Shown here: positions 1 to 6,852 of the stretch, one piece after another
Numbering within the stretch: the stretch's first letter is position 1
Layout: each line of letters begins with the position of its first letter
NCBI GenBank assembly: GCA_030642025.1
Contig: DAOWOO010000034.1
Span: forward strand, 1-8,864
DNA from: Candidatus Zixiibacteriota bacterium
GTDB taxonomy: Bacteria; Zixibacteria; MSB-5A5; GN15; PGXB01
Length of the DNA: 8,864 bases
Reading direction: 5' to 3'
Notes under the pieces: model-generated
What the model was told of the DNA's origin: nothing
The model's database searches: none
What the model saw: only the letters and a program-made list of their open reading frames with translations
Made by a program: the position numbers and the translations under genes

Positions 1-849
1 AAAAGCTTCCAGATCCGAAAGCTTTTCCCCGGTCGAAACCATCTTGATCGGACAACCGGTAACCGACCTGATCGAGATAGCCGCGCCACCGCGAGCGTCG
101 CCGTCCAGCTTGGTTAGAACCACGCCGGTAAGGGAAAGCCTTCGGTGAAACTCCTCGGCCAGATTCACGGCATCCTGACCGGTCATTGAGTCAGCCACCA
201 AGAGTATCTCGTCGGGCTTCACCTCGGCTTTGATCCGGTCCAGTTCGGTCATCAGTTCTTTATCGATATGAAGCCGACCGGCGGTGTCAAGTACGACCAG
301 GTCAAAGAAATTTTTCTCGGCGTATATTTTGGCCTCAAGGCAGATTTCCGGCGGTTTTTTATTGTCGAGACTGAAAACCTCGACATCAATCGATTTGCCC
401 AGAAGCTTGAGTTGCTTAACCGCCGCCGGGCGGTAGATATCGGCCGCCACCAGCAAAGGCTTTTTATTTTTGCGCCTGGCCTGAAGGGCCAGTTTTCCCG
501 AGAGGGTGGTTTTGCCTGAACCCTGAAGCCCGCACAGCATATAGACGGTCGGCTGCCGGTCGATAGGGGCCAGAGGCTCGGCTTTTTCCCCGAGAAGTTT
601 TATAAGTTGTTCATGGACGATTTTAACAATCTGCTGGCCTGGTTCGATAGATTTTAAGACCTTATCGCCGATAGAATCCTGCTCGACATTCCTGATGAAA
701 TCTTTGACAACCTTGTAGTTGACATCGGCCTCAAGAAGCGCCCGACGGATTTCACGGAGCGAATCCCTGATATTTTTCTCGGACAGTTTTCCGGCCCCGC
801 GAAGCCGCTTGAATATATCGTCAAACCTGTCGACTAAATCGTCAAACAT
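1..849 (-). CDS. ffh: Signal recognition particle protein Ffh (SRP54), 3' end cut by window edge
   Basis: Ffh is the GTPase subunit of the bacterial signal recognition particle. With 4.5S RNA it binds signal sequences of nascent membrane proteins and docks to FtsY at the inner membrane. The visible 283 residues cover the N domain (about 1-95, beginning MFDDLVDRFDDIFKRLRG, as is typical) and most of the G domain. The P-loop GLQGSGKTT is at 107-115, the DTAGR G3 motif at 188-192, TKLDGDARGG (G4 and following) at 246-255, and the TGEKLSDLEAF closing motif at 273-283. Family members are about 440-450 residues, so the missing M domain (RNA and signal-sequence binding) lies beyond base 1; this is a window truncation, not a broken gene. 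The ATG at 849 fits the family N terminus, but it has no good Shine-Dalgarno sequence just upstream; a mini-ORF with a strong one precedes it. The identification is secure. Confidence 0.97.
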   Translation of the reverse strand, partial: MFDDLVDRFDDIFKRLRGAGKLSEKNIRDSLREIRRALLEADVNYKVVKDFIRNVEQDSIGDKVLKSIEPGQQIVKIVHEQLIKLLGEKAEPLAPIDRQPTVYMLCGLQGSGKTTLSGKLALQARRKNKKPLLVAADIYRPAAVKQLKLLGKSIDVEVFSLDNKKPPEICLEAKIYAEKNFFDLVVLDTAGRLHIDKELMTELDRIKAEVKPDEILLVADSMTGQDAVNLAEEFHRRLSLTGVVLTKLDGDARGGAAISIRSVTGCPIKMVSTGEKLSDLEAF

Positions 850-855
850 AATCTT

Positions 856-882
856 TTATACGCTTTTGCCCAAAAAGGGCAT
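856..882 (-). CDS. Possible eight-codon leader ORF upstream of ffh
   Basis: On the minus strand, ATG at 882 opens a frame reading MPFLGKSV and stopping at TAA (858-856). It is in the same frame as ffh, and the ffh ATG follows after only two codons (AAG ATT). The AGGAGAGG just upstream is the best ribosome-binding site in this gap, whereas ffh itself lacks one. Its second to fifth codons sit in a small hairpin (TGCCC, loop TTTTT, GGGCA; bases 867-881). A plausible reading is that ribosomes load here, terminate, and reinitiate at ffh (translational coupling). Whether a peptide is made is unknown, and an ORF of this length could occur by chance. Confidence 0.35.
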   Translation of the reverse strand: MPFLGKSV

Positions 883-883
883 A

Positions 884-891
884 CCTCTCCT
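884..891 (-). promoter_or_regulatory. Strong Shine-Dalgarno sequence of the ffh leader
   Basis: The minus strand reads AGGAGAGG, with the AGGAG core four bases before the mini-ORF ATG at 882 but more than 30 bases before the ffh ATG at 849. It therefore fits the mini-ORF and not ffh directly. Confidence 0.55.
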
Positions 892-905
892 GTTCAAAGC
901 TTAGA

Positions 906-933
906 AATATACAAAAACGACCCTGAAGATCAA
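906..933 (-). promoter_or_regulatory. Predicted sigma70-type promoter of ffh
   Basis: The minus strand has TTGATC (933-928; four of six consensus bases) and TATATT (911-906; five of six) separated by 16 bases, in the short gap between the rpe stop and ffh. Transcription would start near 898-900, a few bases before the leader ribosome-binding site. The arrangement (same -10 hexamer and same spacer length) mirrors the promoter predicted at 8367-8394. No clear rpe terminator is visible, so ffh may also receive read-through. Confidence 0.5.
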
Positions 934-940
934 GCGATTT

Positions 941-1648
941 CTATGACTTTAGTTTTCGGATAAAGCCCTCAAAATCTGAGGATTGAAAAAATGACGAACC
1001 GCTGACAAGAATATCGGCCCCTTTTGAAGCCAGTTTCGAGGCATTGCTCAAATCCACTCCACCATCTACCATAATTTCGAAATTAAGCCTATTATCCCGG
1101 CGGTAGGTTGAAACCGTGTCCAATCTATCATATACATCCGGCATAAAATCCTGCCCGGCAAACCCGGGATTGACCGACATCAACAGCAACAGGTCAATAT
1201 CACTTAGAAACGGCAGAATATGCCTGATATCAGTCGGAGGATTCAGAGAAATTCCGGCTTTACACCCGGCAGATTTGATCAGATTTATTGTGCTTTTGAT
1301 TCTCTGAGAATCCGGCTTATCGTCAATCGTATAAACCCAGCGATTCGGTCCGAGGTCCACCCTTTTGCCGCTGATTTCGATATGAAAAGTAATATAATCC
1401 ACCCCGATACCGGTGAAATCCTCGATACAGCTCTCAGGATCAGTGACCATCAGATGAGCATCGTGTTTAAGAGAGCAGTTTTCAATTGAGGTTTTCGCGA
1501 TGGCCGCCCCGAAGGAGATATTGGGAACAAAGTGACCGTCCATGATATCCAGATGAATCATATCGGCGCCGGCCTTTTCGGCGGCTTTTACCTGCTCGCC
1601 CAGACGGGCAAAATCAGCGGCTAAAATCGAGGGGGCTACTTTTATCAT
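941..1648 (-). CDS. rpe: Ribulose-phosphate 3-epimerase
   Basis: Rpe interconverts D-ribulose 5-phosphate and D-xylulose 5-phosphate in the pentose phosphate pathway or Calvin cycle, in the cytosol. The 235-residue TIM barrel shows the family landmarks: APSILAADFARL at 5-16, the metal/catalytic HLDIMDG with His32 and Asp34, HLMV with His65, the loop MSVNPGFAGQDF at 157-168, VDGGV with the second catalytic Asp195, and the phosphate-binding VSGSSFF near the C terminus. All four metal ligands expected from the E. coli enzyme are present. It is about ten residues longer than E. coli Rpe. The extra length sits between FHIE (88-91) and KSTINLIKSAG (118-128), where residues 92-114 form an insertion. 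The ATG at 1648 lies one base after the PASTA gene's stop, with GGA six bases upstream, so the two genes are surely co-transcribed. Confidence 0.95.
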   Translation of the reverse strand: MIKVAPSILAADFARLGEQVKAAEKAGADMIHLDIMDGHFVPNISFGAAIAKTSIENCSLKHDAHLMVTDPESCIEDFTGIGVDYITFHIEISGKRVDLGPNRWVYTIDDKPDSQRIKSTINLIKSAGCKAGISLNPPTDIRHILPFLSDIDLLLLMSVNPGFAGQDFMPDVYDRLDTVSTYRRDNRLNFEIMVDGGVDLSNASKLASKGADILVSGSSFFQSSDFEGFIRKLKS

Positions 1649-1649
1649 A

Positions 1650-2447
1650 TTATTCCGTGGTTGAAATTATCAGGTCTATCTCTTCGCCGACTTCAAGTTC
1701 GGTGGCCATCTCCACCGATTGTTCCAGAACGGTTCCCGGCAAATAGTTTTCATTACGAACTGTCGTTACCAGTCCGACTTTCAACTCAAGTTCGGTCAGC
1801 AGGCTGTCGGCTTCTTCGTACGAGCGTCCTACCAGGCGCGGCATAAAGACAATTCCGGACAGGCGTCCCCGGTTAACCATAAGGTTGACCATCGAACCGA
1901 TCGGTATTTCGGTGCCGGTGGGCGGGTATGAAAAAACCACCACTCTCTCCGGGAGTGAATCCGAGAAAGTCCAGGCAATATCGCCAAGAATCAGTCCGGA
2001 TGCCTCAATATTGAGCTTGGCCTGGCGAACGGAAAATCCGGCCAGGGGCGGGATCGGTACCAGCTTCTGACCGATTGAGGTCACCACTTTAATTGTCCGG
2101 CCCGACTTGACCATAGTCCCCGCAGGCGGATACTGGGAAAGCACCGTGCCTTCGGCCTTGTCCGGGTGAAATTCCTCGGAAATTATGTCAATATTCAGTT
2201 CCATCTTTGACAGTAGATACTCGCTGTCCTTGATCTCATATCCGGTGATATTGGGAAGTTCAAACTCGGAGCCGTGCCGGGTGATAATCGGCATGACGAT
2301 GTCATCTGCAAGAAGATACAGAATAAACAGCGCCGTAATGGGATAAACAATGTAATACAACAGCCGTCGCCGGAGACTCCTTTCGGGGAAAATAGTCTCA
2401 TACAGCGACTTTTTTTTCGGGTATTTTTTTGATCTCGGCAACGGCAT
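1650..2447 (-). CDS. Membrane-anchored protein with three PASTA domains (no kinase domain)
   Basis: The 265-residue protein has a short, very basic N terminus (residues 1-28, rich in Lys/Arg) and one hydrophobic segment at about 29-49, followed by three PASTA repeats at about 60-125, 128-193 and 199-263. Each repeat has the typical pattern of a P-x-hydrophobic-x-G start, a helix with an A/L-rich face, a P-G-T/S turn and a final beta strand. The basic N terminus predicts that it faces the cytoplasm and that the PASTA part lies outside the inner membrane. PASTA domains are known from PrkC/PknB-type Ser/Thr kinases and class A/B penicillin-binding proteins, where they bind muropeptides or tune peptidoglycan synthesis. 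Neither a kinase nor a transpeptidase domain is present here. A role in sensing or organising cell wall is inferred only. It lies between rsmB (34 bases) and rpe (one base). Only a weak AGG precedes the ATG. Confidence 0.9.
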   Translation of the reverse strand: MPLPRSKKYPKKKSLYETIFPERSLRRRLLYYIVYPITALFILYLLADDIVMPIITRHGSEFELPNITGYEIKDSEYLLSKMELNIDIISEEFHPDKAEGTVLSQYPPAGTMVKSGRTIKVVTSIGQKLVPIPPLAGFSVRQAKLNIEASGLILGDIAWTFSDSLPERVVVFSYPPTGTEIPIGSMVNLMVNRGRLSGIVFMPRLVGRSYEEADSLLTELELKVGLVTTVRNENYLPGTVLEQSVEMATELEVGEEIDLIISTTE

Positions 2448-2481
2448 GTACCTATTTTACATCAGAGAAGCAAAAAGAGCA

Positions 2482-3855
2482 TCAAGTTTTTTTTAATTTT
2501 CGGCCTTTTTTCAGGCGGGCCGCAAAAGATCCGGAAAGATTAGCTTTATTCGGATAGGTTTTTACAAAACCGCGCTCGGTAACAATATTGTCATCGAAGT
2601 ATTGCCGGGCCGATTCGAGGACAAAGTCCGGACGCCGTACCAGGAATTCCTCGACCACATCATCGTTTTCCCGACGTATAATGGTGCAGGTTGAATATAC
2701 CAGTATTCCACCAGGCTTAACCAGTTTGGCGGCCCGGTCTATCATCATACTCTGCACTTTGAAAAGACGTCCCACGTCCTCGGGAGTTTTTCCCCAGCGC
2801 AAATCGCAGTGTTTCCCGGCATTACCCCAGCCGGTGCAGGGGACATCAAGGATCACTCTTTCAAACGGACCGGCCATAAATTCGAGATTATCGGCTTGAA
2901 CCGGGCTGACAATTTTGACGCCCAGCCGGTGGCAGTTTTCCGTCATCATTTCCAGTCTTGGTCGGGATCGATCAACGGCAGTAATCATGCCCTTGTTGCG
3001 CATGCGGGCCGCGGCATAACACGCTTTGCCACCCGGTGCAGCCGCCATATCGATCATCTCCATACCCATCTTGGGATTTAGAAGTCTGACCGGCAGGCCG
3101 GTCGATTCATCCTGTATATATATTTTCCCCTCATACACCAGTTTGTCAATCAACAGGTGATTTCCTTCGGGAAGATGGAAGAATTCAGGTAGATATGCTC
3201 CGTTCGTAAATTTAATCCCTTCATTTTCAAGTAATTCCGCAATCTCGGCCGGTTTTGCCTTGAAGTGGTTGGCCCTGAACGAAAGGCAGGGTGGGCGGTT
3301 CATATTTTTCAATAACAATTCGGTTTCGTCATACTTGAATTCATCAAGACAGTAAGTGACAAACCATTCCGGGTATGAGTAATAATTAGCCAGATACAAA
3401 ACGGGGTCGACATTTTTATCGACGTAAATCAGTCTTTCCGGGTTACGAAGGGCCGAGCGCATGACGGCATTGACCAGCCGGGCGCGGGCATCATCACAGA
3501 AGTGACGGGTTAAATTTACCGATTCGGACACGGCCGCCGCCGGGGGGATTTTATCGGTAAAATAGAGCTGGAAAAAACCGAGCCGCAAAATATCTATCAG
3601 CCGCCGGGACAATTTCTGCGACGGACGGCTGAGAAATTTACGGTAGTCATGATCCAGCCGACGCTTCATCTTGACCGTTCCATTAACCAACTGGCGAAGG
3701 AAACGGATATCGCGGGAATCAAAAGAATGGTATTCGACAGCGGCATGCAGGGCGCTCTCTATTGTTTCCTGCCCGGTTTCAAACAGGCCGAGAATTTCCA
3801 CCGCCGCGGCGCGAACCGGATCGTATTTTTTTGATTTATCCATTCTTGCAGTCAT
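2482..3855 (-). CDS. rsmB: 16S rRNA (cytosine(967)-C5)-methyltransferase RsmB
   Basis: RsmB (Sun/Fmu) methylates C967 of 16S rRNA using S-adenosylmethionine. Counting from the ATG at 3855 (457 residues), an N-terminal NusB-like helical RNA-binding domain covers about 10-140 (PVRAAAVEIL, RLIDILRLGFFQL, ARARLVNAVMR). A Rossmann-type methyltransferase domain follows, with motif I DMAAAPGGK at 269-277, acidic residues Asp295 and Asp322, motif IV DVPCTG with Cys340, and motif VI STC with the catalytic Cys390. Both cysteines needed in RNA m5C enzymes are present. The C-terminal FAARL signature has SGS where many members have DGF. A TTG six bases upstream (3861) would overlap the previous stop as TTGA. 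I prefer the ATG at 3855, two bases after the radical SAM stop; a further ATG at 3843 is also possible. Tight spacing implies translational coupling. Confidence 0.95.
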   Translation of the reverse strand: MTARMDKSKKYDPVRAAAVEILGLFETGQETIESALHAAVEYHSFDSRDIRFLRQLVNGTVKMKRRLDHDYRKFLSRPSQKLSRRLIDILRLGFFQLYFTDKIPPAAAVSESVNLTRHFCDDARARLVNAVMRSALRNPERLIYVDKNVDPVLYLANYYSYPEWFVTYCLDEFKYDETELLLKNMNRPPCLSFRANHFKAKPAEIAELLENEGIKFTNGAYLPEFFHLPEGNHLLIDKLVYEGKIYIQDESTGLPVRLLNPKMGMEMIDMAAAPGGKACYAAARMRNKGMITAVDRSRPRLEMMTENCHRLGVKIVSPVQADNLEFMAGPFERVILDVPCTGWGNAGKHCDLRWGKTPEDVGRLFKVQSMMIDRAAKLVKPGGILVYSTCTIIRRENDDVVEEFLVRRPDFVLESARQYFDDNIVTERGFVKTYPNKANLSGSFAARLKKGRKLKKT

Positions 3856-3857
3856 TA

Positions 3858-6398
3858 TCAAAAATCCATCGGCGTCAGCCTGTTATTGTTATCGTCGATT
3901 CCAAGCAAGGCCTTGCGGTGAAAAATCAGAGCCGGGAGGTTTTCTTTATCGATCAGACCGGCGGCCACGACCACCTCGCCGGGCCGGGCATATCCGGCCT
4001 GCCCGATACCCAGTTCCAAGGTCAAAACCGATTGGCCGGGATAATCGGCGTTGTGTCTGTTTATGCCCAAACTGTAAATTGCCGGACGGATATCGATAGT
4101 TCTGACAGTGTCTTTTTTGACCCGCCCAACCTCTATTTTATCCCGGATCAGAAGCGCTTCAATTTTGTCCTCGATATCGTTATCCTCCTCCAGAACCAGT
4201 TCATATACCGCTCGATTGATAATGCTCGAAATCGATGCTTTTGGGTTTTTTATGATTTGAGCGGCGATAAAATAGAATCCGCCCGGCAGAATCCGGCCCG
4301 GTTTTTCCATCAGGTCGGCCTGTATCGGACGCTCCAGAGTCAGATCGAAATACTCCGCCTCGGAGGTAAACCCCAGGGTCAGCGGTGGACCGAACGACAT
4401 TTTCATATGCGGGTGAAATCCCTGCGACCAGGCGACCGGCAGTCCCGAACGCCGGAGGACGCGTTCTATTACGCGAATATTATCCAGGTGCGAGAGAAAT
4501 CTCCGCATACCGCGCCGCCCCCAACGGATTCGAATATGACCCTTGGTAGGAGCAATCACGGTTACGGCTTTGGCTGACCTCCGCGGTGACCGGCCGAAAC
4601 TGTTGGTTCTTTCAGCAGGTCGTTGTGGCTGTACTGTTGACACCGTATCTTTCTTCGGTTCCTTGAGGGTCATGGCCGAAGATGTTCTCTGCCGCATCAG
4701 GTGCTTTTCCGACACCGGCAGAACGATATGTGACCAGGGAAGAGTGTCCGAGTATGACCGCGCCCGGAGGTAGTTATTGGGGTCAAGGCCGTTCTTCTCA
4801 AAAGCCGTTATCCAGAGATCATAATTGAAATGTTCCGACCAGCCGTCGAGACGGGCGCCGTCGGCCCAGGCGGTTTTGATAACATCAGCCAGTTCCCTCC
4901 CGCCGCGGCCGATAACCCCCTCGAGAAAAGCCAGTTTCGGATTATGAAGTTTGAAATTCACAAACCGGTTTTTTACTCCGGCCATAATATAGTCAGCCTT
5001 CCGGCGAATATAATCCGGCGACGGCTGAGTGTCCCACTGCAGGGCGGTGTGCGCCTTGGGAGAAAACGGCGACAGGGTGATGTTTATAACCCGCTTGCCT
5101 TTATACTCCCCGGCGATGCGGCAGACATTGCGAATCATATTGATAATGCCCTCAATATCCTCATCGGTTTCTGACGGCAAACCGAGCATGAAATAGAGTT
5201 TGATCAGCTTCCAGTCATTTCTGAAGGCAATATGAATCGTGTCATACAATTCGCGATCGGATATATTTTTCTGCATGAATGTCCGAAGCCGTTCGGTGCC
5301 CGCCTCGGGGGCGAAGGTCAGGCCGGTCTTGCGGGTGGTCTTGACGGCCTCGGCCAGTTCCTGGGTGAAACCTCCCGGACGAAGTGAGGGAAAGGCCAGC
5401 GCCACTCTTTTCTGATACAGTTCCCGCGCCAGTCGCATGGTCAGCGGGATAATATCCGGGTAATCGCCCGATGACAGCGACAGCAAGGAGACCTCATCAT
5501 AGCCGGTTTTATCCAGAGTTTCATGTGCCTGGGAGGCGATCTCATCAATCGAACGCAGACGCACCGGACGGTATATCGAAGTTGCCTGGCAAAAGCGGCA
5601 GGCATTGGGACATCCGCGCATGATCTCAATAACCAGCCGGTCATGAACCGTTTCGATAAACGGTACAATCGGATCGGCAGGGTAGTACTCCCGTTTGAGT
5701 TCGGGAATGCGGCAACTTTTTATTTTCGACGGCGCCAAAAAAACCAGCGGAATATGGGTTGAGGCATCATAGAGTTTCGGCACATAAACGGATGGAACAT
5801 CTTCGGCAATCCGTTCAAGTTTTTTCTCACGCGGCAGGTTTTTCGAATCGCGGATCACTTCGAGAAGTTTTATAATATTCTCCTCGGCGTCGCCGAGATA
5901 GTACAGATCAATGAACGGGGCGGTCGGTTCCGGGTTATGCACGACCGGTCCCCCGGCGATGATCAGTGGATCATCCTGACCGCGTTCATCCGATTTTAAC
6001 GGTATGCCGGCCAGATCGAGAATATTGAGCATATTGGTGTAAACCATCTCGTAGGCCAGTGTAAAGCCGACAATGTCAAATTCTTTCAGGGGGCGGTACG
6101 ATTCCAGGCTGAATATCGGTATATTCTCGCGGCGGAGAATTTTTTCAGCATCAATGTCCGGCGCAAAAAAGCGCTCGCAAATAAAACGATCATCGGCGTT
6201 TATAATATGATACAGAATCTGCATACCGAGATATGACATGCCGATTTCATAAAGATCAGGATAGCCGATCGCCATTTTAAGGCGGTTTTCCGGCGGTTTG
6301 ATTATCTGCCCCGGTTCACCTCCGGTATAGCGGCCGGGCTTGATTACGTGTGGAAAAAATTTCTTTTCAAGAAGGTGCTGCATATTCCGTTTCGCCAT
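3858..6398 (-). CDS. B12-binding-type radical SAM protein fused to DUF2344 domain
   Basis: This 846-residue protein joins two parts often seen fused or adjacent: a TIGR03960-type radical SAM protein and a TIGR03936/DUF2344 domain. Residues about 40-185 form a cobalamin-binding-like Rossmann region (IGYPDLYEIGMSYLGMQIL; IIAGGPVVHNPEP; YYLGDAEE) without an obvious DxHxxG cobalt-binding motif. The radical SAM core follows at about 250-490, with the iron-sulfur motif CPNACRFC (Cys263, Cys267, Cys270) and FAPEAGTERLR at 362-372. A low-complexity basic linker lies at about 565-618. DUF2344 spans about 620-830 and contains RFLSHLDNIRVIERVLRRSGLP and WSQGFHPHMKMSFGPPL. The substrate is unknown; placement next to RsmB makes an RNA or ribosome target an inference. 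The start is uncertain: ATG 6398 sits directly after a terminator's T-tract with no free ribosome-binding site, and ATG 6383 is an alternative. Confidence 0.9.
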   Translation of the reverse strand: MAKRNMQHLLEKKFFPHVIKPGRYTGGEPGQIIKPPENRLKMAIGYPDLYEIGMSYLGMQILYHIINADDRFICERFFAPDIDAEKILRRENIPIFSLESYRPLKEFDIVGFTLAYEMVYTNMLNILDLAGIPLKSDERGQDDPLIIAGGPVVHNPEPTAPFIDLYYLGDAEENIIKLLEVIRDSKNLPREKKLERIAEDVPSVYVPKLYDASTHIPLVFLAPSKIKSCRIPELKREYYPADPIVPFIETVHDRLVIEIMRGCPNACRFCQATSIYRPVRLRSIDEIASQAHETLDKTGYDEVSLLSLSSGDYPDIIPLTMRLARELYQKRVALAFPSLRPGGFTQELAEAVKTTRKTGLTFAPEAGTERLRTFMQKNISDRELYDTIHIAFRNDWKLIKLYFMLGLPSETDEDIEGIINMIRNVCRIAGEYKGKRVINITLSPFSPKAHTALQWDTQPSPDYIRRKADYIMAGVKNRFVNFKLHNPKLAFLEGVIGRGGRELADVIKTAWADGARLDGWSEHFNYDLWITAFEKNGLDPNNYLRARSYSDTLPWSHIVLPVSEKHLMRQRTSSAMTLKEPKKDTVSTVQPQRPAERTNSFGRSPRRSAKAVTVIAPTKGHIRIRWGRRGMRRFLSHLDNIRVIERVLRRSGLPVAWSQGFHPHMKMSFGPPLTLGFTSEAEYFDLTLERPIQADLMEKPGRILPGGFYFIAAQIIKNPKASISSIINRAVYELVLEEDNDIEDKIEALLIRDKIEVGRVKKDTVRTIDIRPAIYSLGINRHNADYPGQSVLTLELGIGQAGYARPGEVVVAAGLIDKENLPALIFHRKALLGIDDNNNRLTPMDF

Positions 6399-6425
6399 AA
6401 AAAAAACCCGCTTGCTTCAAGCGGG
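6399..6425 (-). terminator. Rho-independent terminator of the DUF4388 operon, abutting the next start codon
   Basis: The minus strand folds CCCGCTTG / CAAGCGGG (6425-6418 with 6414-6407) around a three-base AAG loop, a perfect 8-bp GC-rich stem followed by eight T residues (6406-6399). It lies 22 bases after the stop of the zinc-ribbon gene. The T-tract touches the ATG of the radical SAM gene at 6398. On the opposite strand the stem is followed by A and five T residues, so it may work in both directions. Read-through of it may control the downstream genes. Confidence 0.9.
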
Positions 6426-6447
6426 ATTTTTCCAGCTTATCTGCTTA

Positions 6448-6633
6448 CTATCCGTAAATTTCCTTGCGGTTGCAATTGCATACACCAACATTCACGGTGC
6501 GGAATCTCCAGCCGTTTTCACTTTTTTCGGCCTTTACATATTTAATACGCGAGACTTCGCTTCCGCACACCGGACAGGTCATAACGAATTTCTTTTTGCT
6601 TGCTTTATCAGCAAAGCTCTGTTTTTTCGCCAT
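6448..6633 (-). CDS. Small four-cysteine zinc-ribbon-like protein
   Basis: The 61-residue, lysine-rich protein starts MAKKQSFADKASKKKF and carries two cysteine knuckles: CPVC (Cys20, Cys23) and CNC (Cys52, Cys54), separated by 28 residues rich in beta-forming and aromatic residues. This spacing fits a treble-clef or zinc-ribbon fold, so it probably binds one zinc ion; a basic N-terminal tail suggests contact with RNA or the ribosome, but this is inference. I do not recognise a named family. AAGG and GAGG lie upstream of the ATG, which follows the TPR gene's stop by 15 bases. It is the last gene of its operon, with a terminator 22 bases beyond its TAG stop. Confidence 0.75.
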   Translation of the reverse strand: MAKKQSFADKASKKKFVMTCPVCGSEVSRIKYVKAEKSENGWRFRTVNVGVCNCNRKEIYG

Positions 6634-6648
6634 ACCTTATAAACCTCG

Positions 6649-6852
6649 TCAATTCCGTGTCACATTTTCAGTTTCTGCTATCTCATCATGGACGGCCAGA
6701 ATAGTATCAGTCGCCTCAGCTAATATACGTATTTCAGCGTTGTCCGCAACCAGATTTTCGGCAATTTTGAAATATCCTGAAGCGGCGGCATAATTTTTAT
6801 TCTGTAGAGCCACCAGGGCCTTCAGATATGCTTTTTCCGGCTCAGGAAGCAT
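6649..6852 (-). CDS. Single-TPR mini-protein
   Basis: The 67-residue protein is almost all helix. Residues about 6-40 (from PEKAYLKALVALQNKNY onward, including YFKIAENL) match the tetratricopeptide pattern, with aromatic and small residues at the expected places (Tyr9, Leu13, Tyr21, Ala24, Phe28, Ala31), followed by part of a second helix pair. A single TPR seldom folds alone, so it probably packs on a partner, perhaps the protein encoded just upstream. The ATG at 6852 overlaps the end of that upstream gene by 11 bases and has GGAG eight bases before it, which supports this start and indicates translational coupling. It contains no cysteine and no signal peptide. Its function is unknown. Confidence 0.75.
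   Translation of the reverse strand: MLPEPEKAYLKALVALQNKNYAAASGYFKIAENLVADNAEIRILAEATDTILAVHDEIAETENVTRN

Noticed and set aside
268..519. Plus-strand 83-codon frame and other short frames inside ffh
   Set aside because: They run opposite the conserved G domain of Ffh and show no family features.
3762..4577. Plus-strand 271-codon open frame
   Set aside because: It lies opposite the radical SAM and rsmB genes, whose domains and motifs are clear. The product has no recognisable domain and has a biased arginine- and proline-rich make-up, as expected for an antisense shadow.
6641..6660. TTGACG on the minus strand as a promoter for the zinc-ribbon or radical SAM gene
   Set aside because: The base pattern at the required -10 distance (CGAAAA) does not resemble TATAAT, and the site overlaps the TPR gene's stop codon.
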